Of a DNA stretch of 64,000 nt, positions 50,868-60,268 are shown piece by piece. Below the pieces are notes generated by a model. It saw nothing but the letters and a program-made list of their open reading frames with translations. It was not told the DNA's origin and did no database searches. The stretch comes from Candidatus Lustribacter telmatis (GTDB lineage: Bacteria > Vulcanimicrobiota > Vulcanimicrobiia > Vulcanimicrobiales > Vulcanimicrobiaceae): assembly GCA_003164045.1 (NCBI GenBank), contig PLRU01000093.1, positions 58,166 through 122,165 of the forward strand. Direction: 5' to 3'. The translations under genes were made by a program, and so were the position numbers. Numbering within the stretch: position 1 is the stretch's first letter; every line of letters begins with the position of its first letter.

Positions 50868-51035
50868 TCATGGCCGCTTTAGGAATCTCAAGTAGAACGC
50901 TGCGAAAATCAAGACGATTCCAATGTTGACTATCAGCCGTTCCGAGAATCGGTTTCTGAAGAACACGAAATCTACACCGACTACGACGGTTGCCATCGCC
51001 ACCACGTAAAGTACGATAGCTACCTGTCTGCTCAT
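50868..51035 (-). CDS. Small two-helix membrane protein
   Basis: A 55-residue protein starting MSRQVAIVLYVVAMATVVVG, with two membrane helices separated by a basic turn (FRNRFSERLIVN) and a basic tail (LRFLKRP). The shorter start is preferred because a GGGA-type RBS precedes it. The neat hydrophobic-basic pattern argues against a chance ORF. Function unknown. Confidence 0.6.
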   Translation of the reverse strand: MSRQVAIVLYVVAMATVVVGVDFVFFRNRFSERLIVNIGIVLIFAAFYLRFLKRP

Positions 51036-51209
51036 TTCAGTCCCTGATTCAATCGTGACCGGAATCGCCACTTTGAGTTTTCCATCACCCGATCAACCCC
51101 CAAGTCAGCGCTACCGGGCTCTATGTTGGTCGCGGACGTTCATACGCTGCGCATCGGGAGCTTGTTTCACCGACGTAAGATCCGCGAGCGCTTCCGGCTG
51201 GCCGAACGT

Positions 51210-51841
51210 TCATGTCACCGTCAAGAGGGTCTTAATCGCTCGGCGCTCGTCCATTGCGCGATAGCCTTCGGCGACGTCCGTGAGCGGCAATGTCAAATCG
51301 AATACTTTCCCCGGCTGGATCTCACGCCGTAGCACGAGGTCCAGCAAGTGCGGCAAGAACCGGCGGACGGGAGCGGGTCCGCCTTGCATGCTCGCCTGAC
51401 TCCAGAACAGCGTCTCGCCGTCGAGCGAAACCTCGTGCGGAACGCCGACGAAACCGATGGATCCGCCGGGACGCGCGCACTGAAGCGCCTGCGTCATCGC
51501 CTCCTGCGTGCCGACACATTCGAGCACCGAATCTGCCCCGATGCCCTTTGTCAGTTCCTTGACGCGCGCGACGCCGGCATCTCCGCGTTCTGAGACGATG
51601 TCCGTCGCTCCGAATTCCAGGGCGAGATCCTGTCTTGTCTTGTGGCGGCTCATCGCAATGATACGCTCCGCGCGCATCTGTTTCGCGGCGAGCACGCCCA
51701 TGAGTCCAACCGCGCCGTCACCGACGACGACCACGGTCGAGCCTGGCCGCACGCGTGCAGCGTCGGCTGCGTACCATCCGGTCCCCAGCACGTCGGACGC
51801 CGCAAGCAGACTCGGAATCAGATCGTCCGACAGGTGTTGTC
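51210..51841 (-). pseudogene. 3' remnant of a zinc-type alcohol dehydrogenase (MDR)
   Basis: Encodes only the C-terminal part of an MDR dehydrogenase: LIPSLLAASDVLGTGWYAADAA, the NAD-binding loop VVVVGDGAVGLMGVLAAK and the tail IKTLLTVT. The whole zinc-binding N-terminal domain is missing. Upstream of the HLSDDL segment the frame becomes arginine-rich nonsense that is the out-of-frame cupin gene. Fused to the cupin remnant near 51840-51847 by a deletion. Confidence 0.85.
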
Positions 51842-52099
51842 GGAAACGTCGCCCGGATGCATGACCTCGACCCGGCCGTTCTCTTGTTGCGTCCAACCGA
51901 GACCGGAGATGATGATGAGGACCTGCCCGAGCGGATGCGTGTGCCACGCGCTCCGGGCGCCGGGTTCGAACGTCACGATGGCACCTGCGACGCGACCGGG
52001 CGCGACGGCCGCGAACGGTGTCTCGATGCGCACGGAGCCGGTAAAGGTTGACGCCGGACCCTTCACTGCCGGATTAGAGCCATTACGAATGATGGGCAT
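51818..52099 (-). pseudogene. 5' remnant of a cupin gene
   Basis: The first 85 codons are a good single-domain cupin (RVAGAIVTFEPGARSAWHTHPLGQ, two metal His in HTH) like carboxymuconolactone-associated or mandelonitrile-lyase-like cupins. After HPGDV the usual W-x-P-P-G-x-K-H-W-H-G half-barrel is missing. It is replaced by eight residues (SDNTCRTI) read out of frame through alcohol dehydrogenase DNA. The protein lacks its second metal motif and is probably dead. Confidence 0.8.
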
Positions 52100-52132
52100 G
52101 GCTGCTCTCCCGATTCTTATGTTTGTACCTAA

Positions 52133-53488
52133 TCATGCCGGCACCGTGCTTCCGAGGAAAGCGCCCTGTGCGCGCAACCGCTCTTGAAGGATCGGAAGCG
52201 GCACATCGGCGAGGGAACTGCCGCGGTCGAGCGCGATTGTTGCCGCACTTCCCGCAGCTTCGCCCATGACGAAACAAGCCCCACTCACCCGGGTAGCCGC
52301 CTGCGCTCGATGATCCGTAGACGCGCAGCGCCCGACAACCAGCAGATTGTCGATTTCGTTCGGCACGAGCGAGCGATACGGAATCTCGTGAAAACCTCGG
52401 CCCGGTATTCGCTCAAAGACGATGTCGCCGGCGACGTGCTCCTCGATCGGCCACGGATTGACGCCGATCGAGTCGTCGAAGCTCGCGGCGCTCAAGACGT
52501 CAGCGGAAGAAAGTTCGTACGCGCCACGAATACGCCGCGTCTCGCGGATGCCGAGTTGCGGCGCCAGCTCGAGCAAATAGGACGACTCGAAGCCGGGTAC
52601 GCACGCACGCAAAAAACGAGCGAAGTCACTGGCTTGCCGGCGCCCATCGGCTTCTCCGAATGACAGGTCGTCAACGTCCAGCCCGCTGACGGCGAAGCCG
52701 TCCGCGCGGCGGGCTTGCGTGACGTTGACGCGATATTCGGTGGCGTGTGGCTGAGGTCGCACGACGGCAGATCGGCGGGCAAAGCGAAAGCTGCCTGACG
52801 CTTCCGCCGCCGTCATAAGCTCTTCCATGTGCGGAATGCCGTCGCGTTGCGCGCGTTCATGATCGACCTGGCCGACGCGAAACATCATCGTGGGAAACTG
52901 CATGTGTCCGTCGTCGTCGCCGATGGAAATCGGAACTCCGCACCATGTCGCGAGGTCGGCGTCTCCCGAGGCGTCGATGAATGCGGACGCTCGAATAGCG
53001 GCGCGCCCCGACTTCGACTCGACGACGATCGCAATCGCGCGACGGTCTGCAGCGAGCACGCCGACACCCATCGTGTGGAACATGACGCGAACGCCCGCCG
53101 AGGCGAGCATTTCGTCGAGCACGATCTTGTAAGCGGCGATGTCGTAGGCTTGCGTCGTAATGGAAAAGCGTCGACTCGACATTGGCTGCGCTAACGCGTC
53201 GCGCGCCGAGAGCCGGGCAAGAATCTCATCGGCGATGCCGTGCGTCACTTGGCTGATCTCTCCGGCCGCGTCGTGGGCAAAGAGTCCGCAGAAGTTCGAG
53301 ACCATCGATGCCGTTCCGGCCCCGCCGAGGAACCCATAGCGCTCGACCAGCATCGTCGACGCACCAGCGCGCGCAGCGGTGACGGCCGCAGCAATGCCGG
53401 CGGGTCCTCCGCCCAGGACCAGGACGTCGACCGTGGCATGGATGGGCGTGCGCCGTTCCGGCTCCACGGCGAATTCGCGTTTCTTCAT
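52133..53488 (-). CDS. FAD-dependent oxidoreductase
   Basis: About 451 residues from MKKREFAVEPERR; two upstream in-frame starts exist. FAD motif VDVLVLGGGPAGIAAAVTAARAG, then ERYGFLGGAGTASMV, and a late nucleotide loop AFIDASGDADLATWCG. The C-terminal NLLVVGRCASTDHRAQAATRVSGACFVMGEAAG is typical of the FAD_oxidored (PF12831) family, whose substrates are mostly unknown. Divergent from the XRE regulator with a dyad between. Confidence 0.85.
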   Translation of the reverse strand: MKKREFAVEPERRTPIHATVDVLVLGGGPAGIAAAVTAARAGASTMLVERYGFLGGAGTASMVSNFCGLFAHDAAGEISQVTHGIADEILARLSARDALAQPMSSRRFSITTQAYDIAAYKIVLDEMLASAGVRVMFHTMGVGVLAADRRAIAIVVESKSGRAAIRASAFIDASGDADLATWCGVPISIGDDDGHMQFPTMMFRVGQVDHERAQRDGIPHMEELMTAAEASGSFRFARRSAVVRPQPHATEYRVNVTQARRADGFAVSGLDVDDLSFGEADGRRQASDFARFLRACVPGFESSYLLELAPQLGIRETRRIRGAYELSSADVLSAASFDDSIGVNPWPIEEHVAGDIVFERIPGRGFHEIPYRSLVPNEIDNLLVVGRCASTDHRAQAATRVSGACFVMGEAAGSAATIALDRGSSLADVPLPILQERLRAQGAFLGSTVPA

Positions 53489-53527
53489 GGATGGAAGCAT
53501 CTCGGCGAAGGTTCTTGCCTCCCGCAA

Positions 53528-53551
53528 ACTGCCGGTGCTACAACTGGCAGT
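53528..53551. promoter_or_regulatory. Operator dyad before the XRE regulator
   Basis: ACTGCCGGT-gctaca-ACTGGCAGT is a 9-bp inverted repeat with one mismatch, ending at the base before the regulator's GTG start. It lies in the 63-base gap to the divergent FAD oxidoreductase. It is placed for autoregulation and control of that gene. Confidence 0.65.
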
Positions 53552-54391
53552 GTGAATGATGCCATCGAATCGGAGCGGCGGTCGTTGCTCCGCGCGTTTC
53601 TTCGGGATCGGCGTTCTCGTTTACAACCGCACGATGTTGGGTTGGAGCGTGGCGGGCGGCGTCGCTCGCCCGGCTTGCGGCGGGAAGAGGTGGCTATTCT
53701 AGCCGGCATGAGTGTCAATTGGTATGCGCAGCTCGAGACCGGACACAATGATGCGATCTCCCCCGCAGCCTTGGATAGCGTAGCGCGGGCGCTTAAACTC
53801 TCCGAACGCGAACGGCTCTATCTCGGCGCGCTCGCGCACGTGCCATTGCCTGCGGCGAGGCAATCCGATCCGGTCAGCGTTCCGGAGCGGCTGGTGGCGT
53901 TTCTTGCCGAAATCAGCGATCGGCCCGCGGTGATCTGGAACCGCCGGCGCGATGCGGTTGCTTGGAACGCGATGACCGCATCCATTCTCCACTATTCACT
54001 CGACACGCCGGCGTTCCATCGCAATGGCTGGTGGCGCATCTTTAAGCATCCGAATCGACGGCGCATCTGGGACGATTGGGAATCGGCCGCGCGACGTGCA
54101 GTTGCAGCGCTACGGTGGCAATTCTCGCGCGAACCCGAGATGGTATACGACTTGCTCCTCGATTTGCGAGGGGATGAATCGTTCAGAGATCTGTGGCAAG
54201 GCGATAGCGACGTAACCGACTGGATGCACGAACCTTCTCGTGACATCGCCGTGCAAATACCCGGCCGGCCGCCGATCCAGCTCGAGCCGATCACCCTGAC
54301 GCTGCCGGGTTCGGATGCGTATCTCGTGCAGATCTATCGCCGATTCGACCCGGACACGGCGCGGCAACTCTCCGCCGTGTTTGCGATGTAA
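53552..54391 (+). CDS. XRE-family regulator with MmyB-like ligand domain
   Basis: About 279 residues from GTG 53552; upstream sequence in the track ORF belongs to the divergent gene. HTH: GLRREEVAILAGMSVNWYAQLETGHNDAISPAALDSVARAL. The C-terminal MmyB-type PAS-like domain shows RPAVIWNRRRDAVAWNAM and WQGDSDVTDWMHEPSRDI. Such regulators bind fatty-acid-like ligands in one characterised case. Probably controls the divergent FAD oxidoreductase. Confidence 0.88.
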   Translation: MNDAIESERRSLLRAFLRDRRSRLQPHDVGLERGGRRRSPGLRREEVAILAGMSVNWYAQLETGHNDAISPAALDSVARALKLSERERLYLGALAHVPLPAARQSDPVSVPERLVAFLAEISDRPAVIWNRRRDAVAWNAMTASILHYSLDTPAFHRNGWWRIFKHPNRRRIWDDWESAARRAVAALRWQFSREPEMVYDLLLDLRGDESFRDLWQGDSDVTDWMHEPSRDIAVQIPGRPPIQLEPITLTLPGSDAYLVQIYRRFDPDTARQLSAVFAM

Positions 54392-54506
54392 GAAGCCCTG
54401 CTTATCGCGAAATGCGGCGCTTGCTGGTCGCAGGCAGACGAGATGTTTGGAGCCGCTGCAAGAGCCCCCACGCAGACGACGCCGGCGATGGAACGCCACA
54501 CGCTTT

Positions 54507-54944
54507 TTACTTCAGCGACGTAAGCACGTATTGCGCCACATCGTGAAGATCGGTCTTGGAGAGCTGCCAGTGCGGCATCACCCGGCTCAAGGGCTTTCCC
54601 GTATTGTCAATCCCGGTCGAGATCGCGCGTTCGAGCAGCGCGAGGGTGTACGGCGGCTTCTGGGTGGTAACGAGTGCCGCGTGCCGCAAGTCGGCGCTCA
54701 CAGCACCGCCGGGGAGATGGAGCCCGCCATGCCCGTCCGCATAATGGCAGGCAGCGCACTTCGGCATCAGCGCGGGCGGTCGCGCCGTGATGTGCGTCCC
54801 GTGAAGGTCGATCCCCGTTTGGAAGATCGCTTTGCCGTTCGCCAACGTGGAGCTAGGGGAGGCCGTTGCGGAATGGGCCGTGTCAGCGAGCCCAACTGCG
54901 AGGAGCACGGTGAGGATGCTCGCGGACCATTGCCAATTCAACAT
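54507..54944 (-). CDS. Secreted class I cytochrome c
   Basis: A 145-residue protein with a signal peptide (MLNWQWSASILTVLLAVGLA) and one haem c motif CAACH in ALMPKCAACHYADG. The distal Met is probably the one in SRVMPHW. It resembles electron-carrier cytochromes paired with secreted dehydrogenases. No such partner is adjacent. The region between it and the XRE gene has no feature I recognise. Confidence 0.88.
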   Translation of the reverse strand: MLNWQWSASILTVLLAVGLADTAHSATASPSSTLANGKAIFQTGIDLHGTHITARPPALMPKCAACHYADGHGGLHLPGGAVSADLRHAALVTTQKPPYTLALLERAISTGIDNTGKPLSRVMPHWQLSKTDLHDVAQYVLTSLK

Positions 54945-55057
54945 CCGTAGGCATTAGACGGGCGCGCGTCGCGTACCCATCCACGCGCTAATGGACGCGT
55001 TGAGGAGTGACGCAAAGCGGCAGGGAGCGATGTCGGCCGCGGTTTAGTCAGTCGCGT

Positions 55058-56725
55058 ATGAGACGTCTTGGGACACTCTTCATTGCCTTGACGTTCCTCG
55101 CCGGGTGTGGCGGAGGCGGCGGTGCTTCGCACGCGTCCGCACCGGTCGTTCCAAAAACCACGTCCGCGGCAGGGTCGGGCACCGTCCGGTTCGCGATCGA
55201 CGTTCCGGCCGGCACGACGCAAGCCAAAGCTCGTAAACCGCAGTACGTCTCACCGGCGACGCAATCGATCTCGGTCACCGCGGCCGGCACGACGACCAAC
55301 ATCAACGTGGTCAGCGGCTCGCCGGGCTGCGCGACCAACTACAACCAGCCGTCGATCTTCGAGACCGCCGTGAACGCTCAGCCGCGCGGCGTGGTGGAAG
55401 GGCCGGACGGAAACATCTGGTTCGTCGAAGACGCCGGCTATTCGATCGGATCCATTGCGCCCGGCGGTATCTACACGGATCACAACTTCGGTTTCTACGA
55501 GAACGGCATCATCGTCGGCCCCGACGGTGCGCTCTGGACCACGAGCCCGTACAATTCACTCCTCGGCCACATCACGACCAACCCCGTCGCGGTCAGCTAT
55601 CTTAACGGCTTTCCATACGACCTGCAGTACATCGCGAAGGCGGCTGACAACACGGTATGGGGCACGGCGTATACGAGTGGACCGTCGAACGTCGTGTACC
55701 ACGTCTCCTCGACCGGAGCGTGGCTGTCAGCAGATACGATCACGACGCAAGCCACGACAACGATGCCCGCGCTCGGCCCCGACGGCGCGATGTATGTGAC
55801 GGAAGGCAATGGCGTCAACGGCTGGGTCGCGCGTATCGCGGAATCCGCCGGCGTGTGGTCGTTGACGAACGAGTTTCCACTGCCGGGGATCCCCTTCGCC
55901 ATCACCAACGGACCCGACGGCGCACTCTGGATCACCGAGAGCACGGGACACGTCTACCGGATGACGACCGGAGGCGCGATCACCAACACCTATCAACTCT
56001 CGCCGGGCACCGGCGTAGCCATCCATACGTTACCCGACGGCGCACTCTGGATCGCCGAATATGATGCGAACAAGATCGCGCGCCTCACGACGGCGGGGAC
56101 GATCAACGAATTTACGATCCCGCATAGTGCCACCATGCCCTATGACGTCGCGGCCGGCAGTGACGGCATCTATTTCAGCGAACAGAACGCGAACATCATC
56201 GGCCGCTTCAACTTCCCCGTATCATGCACGGCGACCGCAGCGCTCCCGGGCGGCAGCGCGACCGCCACGGTGACGGCCTACGACGCGACCGGCGGCGCTT
56301 CCGGTGGTGGTCACGTGCTATCCACGCAGACCGCGGCGGTCACCGTCACGCCCAATACGACCACGACCGTCAATTTCGTGCTGAATGGCGTGGTGAATTC
56401 AGTCGAGGTCAGCGCGGGCACGATCAACCAAAACTGCGCAAACAGCGGAAGCGTGCCGATCATCGTTCAGGCCCAAGACGCCTCGGGGAACGCGATCATC
56501 GGGCCGGGCAACTACAGCGATGCCGCGGGCGACCCGCTCACGTTCACGCTTTCGACCAATGGGAACGGCACGATCACGAGTCCGAGCGTAACGTCGCCGT
56601 CCAGTGCGCCCGCGCTCACGTGGTCCGGCACTATACTCAATCCGCAAACACTCTCCGCCGCGGTGTCCGGCGGTACGATCACGGGCACCATCACGTCGGG
56701 CTTTGCGCAAGGCAACTGCACCTAA
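55058..56725 (+). CDS. Lipoprotein with Vgb/NHL-like beta-propeller and Ig-like tail
   Basis: A 555-residue lipoprotein: lipobox LTFLAGC at residue 17, then a Gly/Ala linker. Residues about 110-400 hold repeats of the type GPDGNIWFVED, GPDGALWTTS, GPDGALWITES, LPDGALWIAEY, the strand signature of virginiamycin-B-lyase-like (SMP-30/NHL) propellers. A Thr/Ala-rich tail of bacterial Ig-like strands follows. It is exported and anchored outside the inner membrane. Enzyme activity is not established; many such proteins only bind ligands. ATG 55058 is the start that exposes the lipobox. Confidence 0.85.
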   Translation: MRRLGTLFIALTFLAGCGGGGGASHASAPVVPKTTSAAGSGTVRFAIDVPAGTTQAKARKPQYVSPATQSISVTAAGTTTNINVVSGSPGCATNYNQPSIFETAVNAQPRGVVEGPDGNIWFVEDAGYSIGSIAPGGIYTDHNFGFYENGIIVGPDGALWTTSPYNSLLGHITTNPVAVSYLNGFPYDLQYIAKAADNTVWGTAYTSGPSNVVYHVSSTGAWLSADTITTQATTTMPALGPDGAMYVTEGNGVNGWVARIAESAGVWSLTNEFPLPGIPFAITNGPDGALWITESTGHVYRMTTGGAITNTYQLSPGTGVAIHTLPDGALWIAEYDANKIARLTTAGTINEFTIPHSATMPYDVAAGSDGIYFSEQNANIIGRFNFPVSCTATAALPGGSATATVTAYDATGGASGGGHVLSTQTAAVTVTPNTTTTVNFVLNGVVNSVEVSAGTINQNCANSGSVPIIVQAQDASGNAIIGPGNYSDAAGDPLTFTLSTNGNGTITSPSVTSPSSAPALTWSGTILNPQTLSAAVSGGTITGTITSGFAQGNCT

Positions 56726-56738
56726 CGGCGCGGTTTTC

Positions 56739-57455
56739 TTAAAACGCGCGCTGTCCCGCATCGACGGGCAGCACCACGCCGGCGATTCCCGAGGCCTGCT
56801 CCGAACAGAGGAATCCGATCGCATCGGCAACTTCCACCGGCGTGACGAGACGGTTCAGCGGGGTGAAGGGCAGCAGCGCCTCTGCGCCGCCGCGTTTCTC
56901 GCGTGACTCGGCGCCGCTCCCTTGCATCGGTACCGAGACAAAACCGGGCGCGACGCAGTTCACGCGCACGCCGCGCGCGCCGAGCGCCACGGCGAACGCG
57001 CGCGTCAACGATTCGATGCCGCCCTTTGTTGCAAGATACGCATAGCCGCCGTGCGCGCGGCCGATCGATGCGGTCACGCTGCTCACGAAGATCAACGCGC
57101 CGTCATCCGCCAGATGCACGCCGGCCGCATGCGCCATGCGCGCCGTGCCGGTGAGGTTGATCGCAATGATCGATGCGATCTCGTCCTCGTCAAACGTCCC
57201 CACCGGTGTCTCGTGAAGAATCCCGTGCGTGTTGACGACCGCCTGCAGCGTCCCCAACGTCAGCGCAAAGCGGAAGAGTTCGTCGATGCTCTCCGCCGAG
57301 CGGACGTCGAGGCGCACGAAAACGCATCCCGCGATCGTCTCCGCGGGCGCGTTGACATCGGCCAGTACGACGGTGAATCCGTCTTGCGCGAGCCGTCGTC
57401 CGGTAGCCCGGCCGATCGATCCGGCACCGCCGGTGACGATCGCCACAACGGACAC
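56739..57455 (-). CDS. Short-chain dehydrogenase/reductase
   Basis: A 238-residue classical SDR. Cofactor loop TGGAGSIGRATG, catalytic Ser in FVSSVTASIG, YLATK active-site pair (GGYAYLATKGGIE) and C-terminal PVDAG. Substrate unknown. Third gene of a BVMO-SBP-SDR operon, so it may make or use the ketone handled by the monooxygenase. Confidence 0.92.
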   Translation of the reverse strand: MSVVAIVTGGAGSIGRATGRRLAQDGFTVVLADVNAPAETIAGCVFVRLDVRSAESIDELFRFALTLGTLQAVVNTHGILHETPVGTFDEDEIASIIAINLTGTARMAHAAGVHLADDGALIFVSSVTASIGRAHGGYAYLATKGGIESLTRAFAVALGARGVRVNCVAPGFVSVPMQGSGAESREKRGGAEALLPFTPLNRLVTPVEVADAIGFLCSEQASGIAGVVLPVDAGQRAF

Positions 57456-57456
57456 G

Positions 57457-58638
57457 TTATTTCGCCTTCAGGTAGCCGGCCGGCCGGCTCACGGCGACGA
57501 AGACGCTGCGCGTTTTGTCCCACCGGTCCATCACTTGTGACCGCTGACCGATCCCGCGCTGCGCGCCATCGCGGAAGTCATACACGCCGTTGATGCCGAC
57601 CCAGCCGTGCAAGTTCACGATGTAGTTGCGAACTTGTTCGGCACTCGCGGACGTGCCAAGCGCCCGAAGGGCACCCACGAGAATCATCGCCGGATCCCAA
57701 CCGATGTTGTAACCGAGATCCGGCTTGATGCCGGCCGCGCGGAATGCGTTGAAGTACACGGCTTGGGCGTCCTCGATCGGTCCCTTGCCGATCGACTCCG
57801 GCGCGACCGCGATGTTGCCGGGGAAGTACATCTCGCTCGGCAGAAATGCGCGATATTGATCGAGTTGCGCGATGATCAAGTTGCCGTTGCCGCCGCCGAT
57901 AGGCACGTCGATGCCGGCGTCGGCAATGCCGCGCATGATCGTGCCCCACGGGCTGCCGGTTGCGAGCGTCATCAAGACCTGCGGATTTGCCGCCTTGATC
58001 CGTGATGCTTGTGCCGATATCGAGATATCGGTCGGGCTCATGTGCTCGTGCGCGACGATCTGTACGTCGCGGTTCTCCGGCAACGCAGCAGCCGTGGCGA
58101 CGCCGTGATCGAAGGCCTGACCGCTGGCATCCGTCGATGAAATGACGGCCATGCGCTTCCAGCCGCGCAGCCGGAAGTAACGCACCATCACGATCACGGT
58201 TTGGTCGGTCGTCGCTTGAGTGGAGAACACGTAGCTGCCCGGATCGGGGTAGATGCCCGGCGCCATGCACCACATCACCGGGCCCGTTTTCATTGTAAGT
58301 GCCATCGTTGCTGCACACGTCGCCGTAAAGCCCGGCCCGAAGATGAGCGGAACGTGTTCGCCGATCAGCCCGTTGACGAGTTGCACCGACAAAACCGGAT
58401 TGGACTGATCGTCGCTGATGTGAAAGGCGATGGGACGTCCGTTGATGCCGCCGCTGTGATTCACCGTCGTGGCGACGATGCCGAGCGTACGCGCTTCCGA
58501 TGCGCCGATGAACGCTGCCGGCCCGGTGAGCGAGAGCACGGCGTTGATCTCGTACGGTGTCTGATCGGCGGCGGATGCAGCGAGGGACGCGCTCGCGACG
58601 ATGAGGCCGAGCGCGAGTGCGAAGAGGGGGCGTAGCAT
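57457..58638 (-). CDS. LivK-type solute-binding protein, subfamily member 4
   Basis: A 393-residue receptor with signal peptide MLRPLFALALGLIVASASLAASA. Mature motifs NAVLSLTGPAAFIGASEAR, GGINGRPIAFHISDDQSNPVLSVQLVNGL, RGWKRMAVISSTDASGQAFDHG and the tail GINGVYDFRDGAQRGIGQ, then DRWDKT. Closely patterned on the 38178 protein. It lies one base from the SDR start and nine bases after the BVMO stop. No transporter genes present. Confidence 0.9.
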   Translation of the reverse strand: MLRPLFALALGLIVASASLAASAADQTPYEINAVLSLTGPAAFIGASEARTLGIVATTVNHSGGINGRPIAFHISDDQSNPVLSVQLVNGLIGEHVPLIFGPGFTATCAATMALTMKTGPVMWCMAPGIYPDPGSYVFSTQATTDQTVIVMVRYFRLRGWKRMAVISSTDASGQAFDHGVATAAALPENRDVQIVAHEHMSPTDISISAQASRIKAANPQVLMTLATGSPWGTIMRGIADAGIDVPIGGGNGNLIIAQLDQYRAFLPSEMYFPGNIAVAPESIGKGPIEDAQAVYFNAFRAAGIKPDLGYNIGWDPAMILVGALRALGTSASAEQVRNYIVNLHGWVGINGVYDFRDGAQRGIGQRSQVMDRWDKTRSVFVAVSRPAGYLKAK

Positions 58639-58647
58639 CGGATCTCC

Positions 58648-60189
58648 TTAGGTCTGCGCGCCGGTCATCGCGGACGCGACGCCGGGCAGTGTAGACGAAC
58701 GCTCGAGCTCGAGGTGTTGCGGCCGGCGTTCGGCGGACGCGTGGCGCGTGAAGAGCGCGAAGCCGCACAACCGCGTGGCCAAGGCGTAAAACGTTCCGCG
58801 CCAGGGCCACGTCACGACGTTGCGACCCGATGCCGAATGATAGTAGTTGTGGCAGTTATCCTCGAGCGTTTTCTTCGCGAGGCTGTTCACGACGAGATCG
58901 TTGTAGGCATCCATCACACTGCGCCGCACGTCGATCGCGGTAGCGCGCTCGCGCATGAGGCGGCGCATGGCGCGAGCGATGTATTCGGCTTGCCGTTCCA
59001 ACATGAACGTCACGCACATGTAGTTCGTGTTGGGACCGTACATCAAGAAGAAATTCGGAAAGCCTGCGACTTGAATTCCGAGAAAAGCCTCGGGCTGGTC
59101 GCCCCACACGCCGTGGATCTCACGGCCGCCGCGGCCGATCACTTTGAGCGTTGCGAGAAAATTCCAGGGCTGAAATCCCGTCGCCATCACGATCGCATCG
59201 ACGGGATGCTCGACGCCCTCGGAGTCAATCAAGCCGCGCTCGCTGACGGCTTCAACGCTACGCGGAACGACCGTGACGTTGTCGCGCGTTAGCGCCGGCA
59301 GGAGATCGCTGGACGCGATCGGGCGCTTGCAGGCGAACGCGTAGTCTGGTGCCACAAGGGCGCGCAGATCCGGCCGGTCGGCAAAGATCCGGTCGCGATA
59401 GCTGAAAAATGCCTCGCGCATGTTGCGTTGCATCGCGCTGCGCGGATTGCGCACCGACATGGCGCGCTCGATTCGCCAGAACACACGCGCGCGTGCAAGC
59501 AGACGGCCGAATCCGGTACGGCGGCGACGCCGTTCGTCGTCGGTGAGCGGGCGATCGTTCTTGTGCATCACGTACGCCGGCTCGCGCGCAAACATCGAGA
59601 CGCGCCCGGCCACCGGCGCGAGCGCAGGCACGACTTGCGCCGCGCTCGAGCCGTTGCCGACGACTGCGATATGTTTGCCGCGCAGGTCATGCTGATGCTG
59701 CCAGCGCGCCGTGTGAAATTTTGGCCCCGCGAAGCGGTCGAGCCCCGGCCACTCCGGATAGCGCGGGACGTTGAGCAGACCGAGTGCGGCCACGACGGCG
59801 TCGAACTGCGTGACGGCGCCGTCGGCAGCAGTCAGCGTGTAAAAGTGGCGCTGGTCGTCCCACACGGCCGACGCAATGGCGGTATTGAAACGCAGATGGG
59901 GCGTGAGGTCGAAGCGGTTGATCACGGCCTGGATGTAGGCTTGAATCTCGGGTTGGGATGCGTGCGTGCGCGGCCAGTCGTGCGGCATGAACGAGTAGGC
60001 ATAGAACGCGATCTCGATATCGCACTCGGCGCCGGGATAGCTATTGTCCCACCAGGTGCCGCCTGGTCCCGCGGATTTTTCGAAGATCGTAAACGTCGTG
60101 ATGCCGGCGCGTTTCAGCCGCACGGCGGCGGCAATGCCGCCGAGGCCGGCTCCGATGATGGCGATGGACTGCGAGGAAATTTTCGGCAT
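58648..60189 (-). CDS. Baeyer-Villiger-type flavin monooxygenase
   Basis: A 513-residue flavoprotein. FAD motif IAIIGAGLGGIAAAVRL. The type I BVMO fingerprint FxGxxxHxxxW is seen in RFAGPKFHTARWQH and the NADPH loop in IAVVGNGSSAAQVVPALA. Such enzymes insert oxygen next to a ketone to form an ester or lactone. First gene of the operon with an SBP and an SDR. Divergent from a LysR gene. Substrate unknown. Confidence 0.9.
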   Translation of the reverse strand: MPKISSQSIAIIGAGLGGIAAAVRLKRAGITTFTIFEKSAGPGGTWWDNSYPGAECDIEIAFYAYSFMPHDWPRTHASQPEIQAYIQAVINRFDLTPHLRFNTAIASAVWDDQRHFYTLTAADGAVTQFDAVVAALGLLNVPRYPEWPGLDRFAGPKFHTARWQHQHDLRGKHIAVVGNGSSAAQVVPALAPVAGRVSMFAREPAYVMHKNDRPLTDDERRRRRTGFGRLLARARVFWRIERAMSVRNPRSAMQRNMREAFFSYRDRIFADRPDLRALVAPDYAFACKRPIASSDLLPALTRDNVTVVPRSVEAVSERGLIDSEGVEHPVDAIVMATGFQPWNFLATLKVIGRGGREIHGVWGDQPEAFLGIQVAGFPNFFLMYGPNTNYMCVTFMLERQAEYIARAMRRLMRERATAIDVRRSVMDAYNDLVVNSLAKKTLEDNCHNYYHSASGRNVVTWPWRGTFYALATRLCGFALFTRHASAERRPQHLELERSSTLPGVASAMTGAQT

Positions 60190-60268
60190 GTCGCTACGAG
60201 GATGATAGTTTTATCCATCAAACCTGTCCAATATCTTTTTCGACTCGCACTAAGATGAAAAAGGTCTC

